Assembly: GCF_014203325.1 (NCBI RefSeq)
Contig: NZ_JACHIV010000001.1
Coordinates: 4,217,501-4,281,500, forward strand
Direction: 5' to 3'
Length of the DNA stretch: 64,000 nucleotides
From: Saccharopolyspora gloriosae
GTDB taxonomy: Bacteria > Actinomycetota > Actinomycetes > Mycobacteriales > Pseudonocardiaceae
The notes beneath the pieces were generated by a model. That model ran no database searches, was not told the origin of the DNA, and saw nothing but the letters and a program-made list of their open reading frames with translations. Every line of letters starts with the position of its first letter. The first letter of the stretch is position 1. The position numbers were made by a program, and so were the translations under genes. Positions 1-6,938 of this stretch are shown here, piece by piece.

Positions 1-1147
1 CCGGGGCACCGGCGAACGGGATGCTCTGGCCCGCGGGCTGCTCCGGGTTTCCGGGGTGGCTCCACAAGCCCTTGCGCTCCAGGATCGGCAGCACGCCCTC
101 GCCGAACCAGTACGCCTCCTCCAAGTGCGGGTGGCCGGAGAGCACGAACTCGTCCAAGCCCAGCGCGGCGTACTCCTCGATGCGCGCGGCGACCTCCTCA
201 TGACTGCCGACCAGCGCCGTCCCGGCACCGCCGCGCACCAGACCGACACCCGCCCACAGGTTCGGGTAGATCTCCAGGTCCGCCGTGGAACCGCCGTGCA
301 GGTCCAACATCCGGCGCTGGCCCTCGGATTCGCTGCGGTTCAGGCCGCTCTGCACCTGCTCGATCGTCTTCGGGTCGATGGCGTCCAGCAGCCGCCGCGC
401 CTCCGCCCACGCCTGCTCCGAGGTGTCCCGGCTGATCACGTGCAACCGGATGCCGAAGCGCGGCGTGCGGCCCTGCTCGGCGGCCAGCGACTTGATCCAC
501 GCGATCTTCTCGGCGACCTTCGCGGGCGGCTCGCCCCACGTCAGGTACACGTCGGAGTGCTTCGCGGCCACGTTCCCGGCCGCGGGGGAAGATCCGCCGA
601 AGTAGATGTCCGGCACCGGGTCCGGCGTGCGGGTCAGCTCCGCGCCCTCCACGCGCACGTGATCGCCGCTGAAGTCGACGCGCTCACCGCGCCACAACGC
701 GCGCACCACGTGCAGGAACTCGTCGCAACGCGCGTACCGGCCCTCCTTGTCCAGGAAGTCGCCGTAGGCGCGCTGCTCGTGGCTCTCCCCACCGGTGACC
801 ACGTTGAGCAGCAACCGCTTGCCCGAGTGCCGCTGGAACGTCGCGGCCATCTGCGCGCCCAGCGTCGGCGACAGCAGACCCGGGCGGAACGCGACGAGGA
901 ACTTCAGCCGCTCCGTCGACTCGGCGAGCATCGCCGTGGACAGCCACGCGTCCTCGCACCACGCGCCCGTCGGCGTCAGCGCCCCCTCGAAACCGAGCTG
1001 CTCGGCGCTGCGCGCGATCTGGCCCAGGTACTGCAACGTCGCAGGGCGAGCACCCGCCGCGGTCGAAGTCGCGACGCCGTGACCACCGCCGACGAGGTAG
1101 CGGCTGTCGCCGTAGGTGGGCAGGAACCAGTGGAACGTGAGCGACAT
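1..1147 (-). CDS. ssuD: Alkanesulfonate monooxygenase SsuD (3' end beyond window)
   Basis: FMNH2-dependent luciferase-like (LLM) flavoprotein that cleaves C1 and longer alkanesulfonates to aldehyde plus sulfite during sulfur limitation. The 382 visible residues nearly match the usual family length of about 380, so only the last few are missing. Family hallmarks visible on translation include an N-terminal FHWFLPTYGD segment, the LLLNVVTGG segment, and a YFGGSSPAA loop. The start is ATG at 1147, preceded by GGAGA at a suitable distance. It lies downstream of a leader peptide (1386-1460) and a 238-nt structured leader, suggesting attenuation control by sulfur or cysteine supply. The reduced flavin probably comes from the SsuE-type reductase at 4983-5543. 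The assignment rests on sequence recognition; other LLM monooxygenases are the only real alternative. Confidence 0.93.
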   Translation of the reverse strand, partial: MSLTFHWFLPTYGDSRYLVGGGHGVATSTAAGARPATLQYLGQIARSAEQLGFEGALTPTGAWCEDAWLSTAMLAESTERLKFLVAFRPGLLSPTLGAQMAATFQRHSGKRLLLNVVTGGESHEQRAYGDFLDKEGRYARCDEFLHVVRALWRGERVDFSGDHVRVEGAELTRTPDPVPDIYFGGSSPAAGNVAAKHSDVYLTWGEPPAKVAEKIAWIKSLAAEQGRTPRFGIRLHVISRDTSEQAWAEARRLLDAIDPKTIEQVQSGLNRSESEGQRRMLDLHGGSTADLEIYPNLWAGVGLVRGGAGTALVGSHEEVAARIEEYAALGLDEFVLSGHPHLEEAYWFGEGVLPILERKGLWSHPGNPEQPAGQSIPFAGAP

Positions 1148-1202
1148 CAGACGTCTCCGAGGTGTGGGTGGGGGAACGAGCGGGCAGTGGAGCCGGAGTG
1201 CG

Positions 1203-1256
1203 GCGAGGTCGCGACCTCGCGGCGCGAATCGATCCGCCGGCCTGCCGCGAGGCCGG
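1203..1256 (-). promoter_or_regulatory. Two hairpins in the ssuD 5' leader RNA
   Basis: Between the leader-peptide stop and the ssuD start lie two strong inverted repeats. The first, 1237-1256, has a 7-bp perfect stem (CCGGCCT/AGGCCGG) with a 6-nt loop. The second, 1203-1220, is an 18-bp perfect palindrome (GCGAGGTC/GACCTCGC with a CG centre or tight loop). Neither is followed by a T-run, so they could act as Rho-type or non-canonical terminators, or mask the ribosome site. Their place after a leader peptide suggests an attenuator; this is inference. Confidence 0.5.
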
Positions 1257-1385
1257 ATCTCCTCGCGGGCAGGCGAATCCGCGGAGCGGGTCCGCAGCCG
1301 AACGCGGGCGGGTCGACCGCCACCGATCGGGCTCAGGCGGTCAGGAAGCCAAGAGGTCGCGGACGGGCCTCTGCGGGGCCGAACG

Positions 1386-1460
1386 TCAGCGGCGACAGCG
1401 CTGCGCCGCGACGCGCACGAGATCAACGTGGCGACGTCGGGTCAGCAGCGGCAACAACAC
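1386..1460 (-). CDS. RRHVDL-type leader peptide upstream of ssuD
   Basis: A 24-codon reading frame from GTG 1460 to TGA 1386. Key residues are a short leucine-rich start, a TRRRHVDLVRV core at residues 7-17, and a Cys at residue 22 encoded by the rare codon TGT. It matches the peptide at 5676-5756 closely (shared RRHVDL, VAQ-like segment and Cys22), although the two lie upstream of different genes. Peptides with this core are known in actinobacteria as putative leader peptides of sulfur-metabolism genes. No Shine-Dalgarno site is needed, because a good promoter places the transcript start at or next to the GTG. The likely role is ribosome-mediated sensing of cysteine or sulfur, but the mechanism is inferred. 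Confidence 0.8.
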   Translation of the reverse strand: MLLPLLTRRRHVDLVRVAAQRCRR

Positions 1461-1495
1461 CCGTCCATCCGAACAAAGCCCCCCACCACTGTCAA
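1461..1495 (-). promoter_or_regulatory. Leaderless promoter of the ssuD leader transcript
   Basis: On the minus strand a consensus -35 TTGACA (1490-1495) is followed by a 17-bp spacer and a -10 TCGGAT (1467-1472). Six bases separate the -10 from the GTG of the leader peptide, so transcription should begin at or very near the start codon, giving a leaderless mRNA. The ssuE leader has the same layout. Confidence 0.65.
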
Positions 1496-1530
1496 TGTGA
1501 GTTCTTGCGGGGGTCCGCGAGGGCTTGGCC

Positions 1531-1725
1531 GGTGGTCGGGTGGCGGAACCTCAGCTGTCTTCTCGCTGCGGGATCTTTTTCCCAAGTGGCTCCGCCACGA
1601 GGGAAAAAGCCGTCCTCGCGAGAAGACACCTGAGAACCCGCCGGTGGTCGGCTTCTCGACGTGGGCTATTCGCTTCGCGAATCAGGCACGGCCTTCGGCC
1701 GCGAGGATTCGGCTTCGCCGGTGAC
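1531..1725 (+). repeat. Palindromic intergenic repeat, copy A (type 1)
   Basis: A long near-perfect hairpin at 1550-1634. Outer arms of 17 nt (1550-1566 and 1618-1634) pair with one mismatch. An inner stem CTTTTTCCC/GGGAAAAAG (1575-1583, 1601-1609) encloses an apical GTGGC-tcc-GCCAC stem. The left flank (GGTCGGGTGGCGGAAC-like) and a right tail with ATTCGC/GCGAAT and CGGCC-TTC-GGCCG mini-hairpins are shared with copies D and F. It sits between the 3' end of the ABC-F gene and the ssuD leader promoter. Runs of T/A on both strands of the inner stem would suit bidirectional termination. Confidence 0.85.
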
Positions 1726-1777
1726 GTGGACGTGCTCACCTGGAGCGACGGGTTCGCGGGCGCTGATCGGAGGTCGG

Positions 1778-3415
1778 TCAGGACTCGGTCACTCGGCCGT
1801 CGTCGATGTGCAGGCGGCGGGTGACGTGCACGGCGTCGAGCATGCGGCGGTCGTGGGTGACCAGGAGCAGGGTGCCCTCGTAGGAGTCGAGCGCCGACTC
1901 CAGCTGCTCGATCGCGGGCAGGTCCAAGTGGTTCGTCGGCTCGTCCAGCACCAGCAGGTTCACGCCGCGCGCCTGCAACAGCGCCAGCGCGGCCCGCGTT
2001 CGCTCGCCGGGCGAGAGCGTGTCCGCCGGGCGCAGCACGTGCGCGGCGAGCAGGCCGAACTTCGCCAGCAGCGTGCGCACCTCCGCCGTCGGCCACTCCG
2101 GGACCTGGGCGCCGAACGCGTCCAGCAGCGCCTCCGCCCCGAAGAACAAGCCGCGCGCCTGATCGACCTCACCGACCACGACCCCGGACCCGAGCGACCC
2201 GCGCCCGCCGTCGAGCTCCAGCCTGCCCAGCAGGGCCGCCAGCAACGTCGACTTGCCCGCACCGTTCGCCCCGGTGATCGCCACCCGATCCGCCCAGTCG
2301 ATCTGCAGGTCCACCGGCCCCAGCGTCATCGAATCCCGGTGCACCACGGCACCGTGCAACGTCGCCACCACCGAACCCGAGCGGGGCGCGGCGGCGATGC
2401 TCATCCGCAGCTCCCACTCCTTGCGCGGCTCCTCCACCACGTCGAGGCGCTCGATCAGCCGCTCCGTCTGGCGGGCCTTCGACGCCTGCTTCTCGGTGGC
2501 CTCGCTGCGGAACTTGCGGCCCACCTTGTCGTTGTCGGCGGCCTTGCGGCGGGCGTTCTTCACGCCCTTCTCCATCCACGACCGCTGCGAACGCGCCCGC
2601 GCCTCCAGCGACGCGCGCGTGTCCGCGTACTCCTCGTACTCCTCGCGCGCGTGCCTGCGCGCCACCTCGCGCTCCTCCAGGTACGCGGCATAACCACCGC
2701 CGAACGACCGCACCTGCTGCTGCGCGAGGTCCAGCTCCACGACGCGCGTCACCGTGCGGGCCAGGAACTCGCGGTCGTGGCTGACCAGCACCGTTCCGGC
2801 GCGCAGCTCGGAGACGAACCGCTCCAACCGCTCCAAGCCGTCGAGGTCCAGGTCGTTGGTGGGTTCGTCGAGCAGGAACACGTCGTAGCGGCTCAGCAGC
2901 AGCGACGCCATGCCCGCCCGCGCCGCCTGCCCACCGGACAAGCTCGTCATCGGCTGGTCGAGCGCGACCTCCAAGCCCAGTTCCGCGACGACGCTCGCCG
3001 AACGCTCCTCCAGATCAGCGCCGCCCAGCGCGAGCCACCGCTCCAACGCCGTGCCGTACTCGTCGTCCGCACCGGGACGTTCCTCGGTGAGCGCCTCCGT
3101 CGCCGCGTCCAACTCCCGCTGCGCCGCCGCGACCCCGGTGCGCCGCTCCAAGAACCCGTGCACCGTCTCGCCGGGAATCCGATCCGGCTCCTGCGGCAGA
3201 TGTCCCACCGTCGCCGTCGGCGGGCTCAACCGCACCGACCCCGCCTCGGCGGACAGCAAGCCGCCGAGCATCCGCAGCAACGTCGACTTCCCCGCGCCGT
3301 TCACCCCGACCAGCCCCACCACGTCACCAGGCGCGACGACCAGATCAAGACCGGAGAACAGGACCCGCTCGCCATGACCCGCGGCGAGCTCCTTCACGAC
3401 GAGTGTGGCGCTCAT
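1778..3415 (-). CDS. ABC-F family ATPase (two ATP-binding domains, no membrane domain)
   Basis: A 545-residue soluble protein with two ABC ATPase cassettes in tandem. The first has a Walker A GVNGAGKS (37-44), LSGGQ signature (159-163) and LLDEPTNDLD (181-190). The second has GANGAGKST (382-390), an LSPGE signature variant (467-471) and DEPTNHLD (491-498). The linker at about 250-330 is highly charged and helical, as in ABC-F ribosome-binding proteins. Such proteins act on translating ribosomes, either as translation factors (EttA/Uup type) or as antibiotic target-protection factors; the subfamily cannot be settled here. It starts at ATG 3415 with a short untranslated region and a possible TAGGAT -10, but no clear ribosome site. 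No antibiotic biosynthesis genes are adjacent. Confidence 0.9.
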   Translation of the reverse strand: MSATLVVKELAAGHGERVLFSGLDLVVAPGDVVGLVGVNGAGKSTLLRMLGGLLSAEAGSVRLSPPTATVGHLPQEPDRIPGETVHGFLERRTGVAAAQRELDAATEALTEERPGADDEYGTALERWLALGGADLEERSASVVAELGLEVALDQPMTSLSGGQAARAGMASLLLSRYDVFLLDEPTNDLDLDGLERLERFVSELRAGTVLVSHDREFLARTVTRVVELDLAQQQVRSFGGGYAAYLEEREVARRHAREEYEEYADTRASLEARARSQRSWMEKGVKNARRKAADNDKVGRKFRSEATEKQASKARQTERLIERLDVVEEPRKEWELRMSIAAAPRSGSVVATLHGAVVHRDSMTLGPVDLQIDWADRVAITGANGAGKSTLLAALLGRLELDGGRGSLGSGVVVGEVDQARGLFFGAEALLDAFGAQVPEWPTAEVRTLLAKFGLLAAHVLRPADTLSPGERTRAALALLQARGVNLLVLDEPTNHLDLPAIEQLESALDSYEGTLLLVTHDRRMLDAVHVTRRLHIDDGRVTES

Positions 3416-3504
3416 AAGGATGCCGATCCTAGTGCCCTGGTCAGCAAGGATCTTTCAGCACCTGCGCCCACGCTCAGCGGACCTGGCCGGATGCGGCCAT
3501 TTCC

Positions 3505-4812
3505 TCAATACAGCTGGTAAAGCTCGTACGGACCTTCGTCGGTCAGCTGGTAGAAGTGATACTCCCCGGGCCCTCGGATCAGAAGTTCCCTGACCGGATC
3601 GAGGTGCTCAGAACCGACACCGACGTATCTGACGCCGCCGACCTCGCGCACCCTGTCCGCCATGCCGGTGTTCCGCTGACCGAGGAAGGCTTTCCGCATT
3701 CCCTCAGGCCCCCCTTGCCCGCCACCGCTGGGGGCATCCCCTGCCGCGCCTCGTTCGCTCAGTTCCTCCACGAGTGCCGCCACGTACGAACGCACCGGGT
3801 TCTGATACCGCTTGCCCTCGTCTGCGAGCAGGTGGTTCGCGAGGTTCGCACCCGTCGGCATGTCGGCGAGGAAGGAATCAATCTTGTCCCCCTTAACCCC
3901 GCGCTTTAGCCCGCCGCCGCCGGGCCTGTTTCGCTGCTTCGCCAGTTTCTTCCTGGCGTCCTTGGGATGCCCATCGTTCTGCACGTCCTTGCCATACGCC
4001 CAGGCGATCTTCAAGAAACGCGCCGCAGCCCGTCCCAGATAACTCGCATCTTCACTTTCGGAGATCTCGCGCAGCCTGTCCGATTCCAAGTAACCGAGGA
4101 GCATGCTCATCGTCTCCCCCATCTTGGGGTACAACGATTCGAGCGCATGCGGACGCCAGTCGAAATCCTCCCCCACCTCGAACTTGCCGCGAACCTCACC
4201 CAACCCGGCCCGGTAGGCGGCCTCGGTACGCGGCTCCTGGCTGAAGTCATCGGTGCTGAACGGCTCGTACAAGTACCCGGGCGGTGTTCTCCCCGAAACC
4301 ACTTTGAGCATGTCCGGCAAGGTGACGCCGGTGTGCCGCTCTCCCAGCACGTTGATGCCCGTTCGGGAGAACCGAACCCACTGTCCCGAAGGCATGTTGC
4401 CCAGGTAGTCGGTGTTCTCCGCAGCGTGCTGCTCGAACTCGTTCATCGACTCGTACTCGCGCCGCGACTGATCTTGGACCCATTCGATCATCTTGTCGGT
4501 GGTCAGGCGCGGGTCACCTACCGTCACCGGTTGCCCGTTCACCACTGCGGACCGCTGAACGGGCACCGGCCGCGCGGTCGTCGCGCCACTTCCGACGCGG
4601 GCTCCCCGAAACGTGGCGGGACGCGGTTTCGCCCCGGGCGGAGCGGAATGCCGCGCGCGGTCGGCGAGCAGCTTCGCCACCGCCGCGTTCCCCACCGTCC
4701 GCTGCAATTCCAGCAACGCGGACTCTTCGGCGTTCGGCGTCGGGCCACCGCGCGTCGGGCGCGGCGACCTGCGGAACTCCGCTTCGCGGGAATCGCGGGA
4801 AAAGGCGCGCAT
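3505..4812 (-). CDS. Uncharacterised DUF4157-like (eCIS-associated-type) protein
   Basis: I cannot name this 435-residue protein. The N-terminal 90 residues are low-complexity and basic (RRSPRPTRGG), then carry LQRTVGNAAVAKLL (36-49) and a PVPVQRS stretch (about 83-89). Both are typical of actinobacterial proteins with DUF4157 or extracellular-contractile-injection-system cargo N-termini. The remaining 340 residues are hydrophilic, with no signal peptide or membrane segment, and show no catalytic motif that I recognise. A longer start exists at 4851, but ATG 4812 is preceded by a strong GAGGAGG at 4817-4823. AAG/AAA lysines and codon choices such as GGA, TAC/TAT and CGA are more mixed than in the neighbours, consistent with accessory origin. 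No eCIS sheath, tube or baseplate genes are in the window. Confidence 0.6.
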   Translation of the reverse strand: MRAFSRDSREAEFRRSPRPTRGGPTPNAEESALLELQRTVGNAAVAKLLADRARHSAPPGAKPRPATFRGARVGSGATTARPVPVQRSAVVNGQPVTVGDPRLTTDKMIEWVQDQSRREYESMNEFEQHAAENTDYLGNMPSGQWVRFSRTGINVLGERHTGVTLPDMLKVVSGRTPPGYLYEPFSTDDFSQEPRTEAAYRAGLGEVRGKFEVGEDFDWRPHALESLYPKMGETMSMLLGYLESDRLREISESEDASYLGRAAARFLKIAWAYGKDVQNDGHPKDARKKLAKQRNRPGGGGLKRGVKGDKIDSFLADMPTGANLANHLLADEGKRYQNPVRSYVAALVEELSERGAAGDAPSGGGQGGPEGMRKAFLGQRNTGMADRVREVGGVRYVGVGSEHLDPVRELLIRGPGEYHFYQLTDEGPYELYQLY

Positions 4813-4982
4813 CTGGCCTCCTCGGCTGAGCTCGGCGACGGCGGACCACACCCACCGCGGCTCGATCGATCAGCCTTCCCTGCCCGCCGCGTGCACCGCC
4901 AGGCCCGAGGAACCCCCGTAGCGGGCAGCGCGGCTGCCCTTACCGCCCCACGGAACCTCCCCGGGCGCCCGCGAACCTCGAA

Positions 4983-5543
4983 CTACGCCGTGCGCCCCAG
5001 GACCGTGCCGTGGGGGACGCCGTCGAGGGCCTTCTCGAACTGCTCCAGGACGTCCGAGAGCGGGCCGGAGCTGTCCTCGTGGATCGTGAGGTCGTCGCCG
5101 GTCACCGTCAGGTGCTTGTCGATCAGGAAGAAGCTCTGCACCACGTGCCGCGCGCCCAGCGAGCTCACGACCGGGCGCAGCCCGTAGTCCAGCGCCAGCA
5201 CGTGCGCCAAGCTGCCGCCGGTGGCCAGCGGCAGCACCGCCTTGCCGCTGAAGCCGAACTGCGGCAGCAGGTCCAGGAACACCTTGAGCAGCCCGGAGTA
5301 CGCAGCCTTGTAGGTCGGCGTGGCCAGCACGATGCCGTCGGCGCGGTGCACCTGCTGGATCGCCTCGGCGATCTCGGGCGCCGTCGTGTCGGCGCCCAGC
5401 AGCGGCTCAGCGGGCAAGGTGCGCAGCCGCAGGTGGTCGGATTGGCGGCCCGCGGCGGTCAGCCTGCGGGCGAGGTGGTCTGCGACGCGTTCGGTCTTCG
5501 ACGTCTTCGAAGGGCTGCCGGAGATGACCAGGACGGTGGACAC
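4983..5543 (-). CDS. ssuE: SsuE-type NAD(P)H-dependent FMN reductase
   Basis: A flavodoxin-like oxidoreductase of 186 residues that supplies FMNH2 to SsuD-class monooxygenases. Visible family features are the phosphate-binding GSPS (9-12), a TPTYKAAYSGLLKVFLDLLP stretch, and a GKAVLPLATGG segment followed by HVLALDYGLRPV, all characteristic of SsuE/MsuE. An upstream in-frame extension to 5648 is open, but GTG 5543 has AGGAGA seven bases upstream and aligns with the family start. A leader peptide and leaderless promoter precede it, matching those before ssuD. The two genes are separated by about 3.8 kb, so they are probably co-regulated rather than co-transcribed. Confidence 0.9.
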   Translation of the reverse strand: MSTVLVISGSPSKTSKTERVADHLARRLTAAGRQSDHLRLRTLPAEPLLGADTTAPEIAEAIQQVHRADGIVLATPTYKAAYSGLLKVFLDLLPQFGFSGKAVLPLATGGSLAHVLALDYGLRPVVSSLGARHVVQSFFLIDKHLTVTGDDLTIHEDSSGPLSDVLEQFEKALDGVPHGTVLGRTA

Positions 5544-5675
5544 GCGCGTTCTCCTCACGGGAATGTGGCCGATTCGAGCGGAATCAGACCGGGGCGCGGC
5601 CGAACCACCAGGTGAATCCACAGTGGACGTGCGGGGAGATTCGCTCACCCGCGGCGACGGCGCGCGACGACCGGC

Positions 5676-5756
5676 TCAGCTGCTGGGGCGACACCCTTGT
5701 GCGACGACACGCAGCAGATCCACGTGACGACGCTTGGTGAACAGGGCCGGGAGCAC
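5676..5756 (-). CDS. RRHVDL-type leader peptide upstream of ssuE
   Basis: A 26-codon frame from GTG 5756 to TGA 5676. It has a TKRRHVDLLRV core (7-17) and Cys22 encoded by TGT, and ends in PSS. Its alignment with the ssuD leader is ungapped through residue 23, including the position of the Cys codon. It ends 132 nt before the ssuE start. The interval contains a GGTGAATC/GATTC-CACC potential hairpin and a TCCACAGTGGA palindrome at 5617-5627. The role as a cysteine- or sulfur-responsive leader follows from the family and its position; no experiment is implied. Confidence 0.82.
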   Translation of the reverse strand: MLPALFTKRRHVDLLRVVAQGCRPSS

Positions 5757-5792
5757 GGAACCATCGCAACACCGCCACGAACGGGGTGTCAA
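5757..5792 (-). promoter_or_regulatory. Leaderless promoter of the ssuE leader transcript
   Basis: Minus-strand -35 TTGACA (5787-5792), 18-bp spacer, -10 TGCGAT (5763-5768), then six bases to the GTG of the leader peptide. The same hexamer, spacing and six-base gap occur before the ssuD leader, so both transcripts probably start at the GTG. Confidence 0.65.
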
Positions 5793-5845
5793 CGACTCGG
5801 GACGCGAATCCCAACGCGCGGAACCGGGAATCGAGCGCCGGAACC

Positions 5846-6793
5846 TCAGTCCTCCGCGCCCCGGCTCAACCGGGCCAGCCTGCGCGGCGTCGGCCACTTC
5901 ACGTGCGTAGCCCAGCCGAAACGCTCGAACATCCAGATCACCCGCGCCGAGATGTCGATCTGCCCGCGCCGCACGCCGTGGCGCGCGCACGTGGGATCGG
6001 CGTGGTGCAGGTTGTGCCAGGACTCACCCATGCTCAGCAGCGCCAACGGCCAGAAGTTCGCCGCCTTGTCCCGGCTCTGGAACGGGCGCTCCCCGATGAT
6101 GTGGCAGATCGAGTTCACCGACCACGTCACGTGGTGCAGGAACGCCACCCGCACCAGTCCCGCCCAGAAGAACGCCGTCCACGCGCCCCACCAGGTCCCC
6201 GTCACCGCGCCGCCGACCACCGCGGGCAGCGCCAACGTCAGCAACGTCAACGGCCCGAACAGCCGGTGCACCAGCACGATGTCGCGGTCGGCCATCAGGT
6301 CCGGCGCGAACCGCTCCCGGTTCGTCAGGTCCCGCTCGAAGAGCCAGCCCATGTGCGCGTGCCAGAACCCCCGCGCCAACGCCATCGGCGAGGTGCCGAA
6401 CGCCCACGGCGAATGCGGATCGCCCTCCCGGTCGGAGAAGGCGTGGTGCCTGCGGTGATCCGCGACCCAGTGCATCACCGGCCCCTGCACCGACATGCTG
6501 CCCGCCACCGCCAGCGCGATCCGCAGCCCGCGCTTCGCACGGAACGCGCCGTGCGTGAAGTACCGGTGGAAGCCGACCGTCACGCCGAGGATCGTCAGCA
6601 CGTAGAACCCGGCCGCGAGCCCCAGGTCCAGCCAGCTCAGCCCCCAGCCCCACGCCAGCGGCACCGCGGCCAGCAACGCCAGGAACGGCACCAGGATGAA
6701 CACGTAGACCGACAGCTGCGGGGCCCAGCCACGACGCCCGGTCAACAGCGGCGAGCGCCCCTGCCGGGTCGCGGCGGATTCAGTGGTGACCAT
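5846..6793 (-). CDS. Membrane fatty-acid (acyl-CoA) desaturase
   Basis: Integral-membrane diiron desaturase, 315 residues. The three histidine boxes are intact: HRYFTH (76-81), HRRHH (113-117) and HNLHH (260-264). Hydrophobic segments lie at about 28-50 and 60-75 and in the middle of the protein, as in stearoyl-CoA delta-9 desaturases such as mycobacterial DesA3. It probably introduces a double bond into acyl chains at the membrane, using a separate reductase as electron donor; none is encoded nearby. ATG 6793 was preferred to 6844 because the upstream segment is hydrophilic and not family-like. It appears to be monocistronic. Confidence 0.88.
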   Translation of the reverse strand: MVTTESAATRQGRSPLLTGRRGWAPQLSVYVFILVPFLALLAAVPLAWGWGLSWLDLGLAAGFYVLTILGVTVGFHRYFTHGAFRAKRGLRIALAVAGSMSVQGPVMHWVADHRRHHAFSDREGDPHSPWAFGTSPMALARGFWHAHMGWLFERDLTNRERFAPDLMADRDIVLVHRLFGPLTLLTLALPAVVGGAVTGTWWGAWTAFFWAGLVRVAFLHHVTWSVNSICHIIGERPFQSRDKAANFWPLALLSMGESWHNLHHADPTCARHGVRRGQIDISARVIWMFERFGWATHVKWPTPRRLARLSRGAED

Positions 6794-6938
6794 CGCGCGA
6801 GAACCTCGAATCTGGCGGGGGCTCGGATCGGCTGTGCGCCCCACACTTCAGGTACCCGAGCCGCTGAGCAACGAACCGCACCTCACACCATGGTGAATTT
6901 CGCCTGATCAGGGCCGATCGGGCGACGTGGCACGCGGC

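Noticed and set aside
1434-1468. An eight-codon poly-cysteine frame (ATG with Cys codons TGT TGT TGC ... TGC) overlapping the ssuD leader, recalling mycobacterial polycysteine attenuators
   Set aside because: Its ATG overlaps the -10 hexamer, so it should not be transcribed from the predicted start, and the equivalent frame before ssuE is long and not poly-Cys. The RRHVDL frame is conserved in both places.
56-1633. Very long plus-strand open frames opposite the minus-strand genes
   Set aside because: Arg/His/Gln-rich translations typical of antisense reading of high-G+C genes; no ribosome site or family resemblance.
1531-1725. Insertion sequence or MITE of a resident transposon
   Set aside because: No transposase, no target-site duplications seen and arms are not constant between copies. 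A MITE should have conserved terminal repeats, whereas here only the ends of each arm are constant. It cannot be fully excluded without the rest of the genome.
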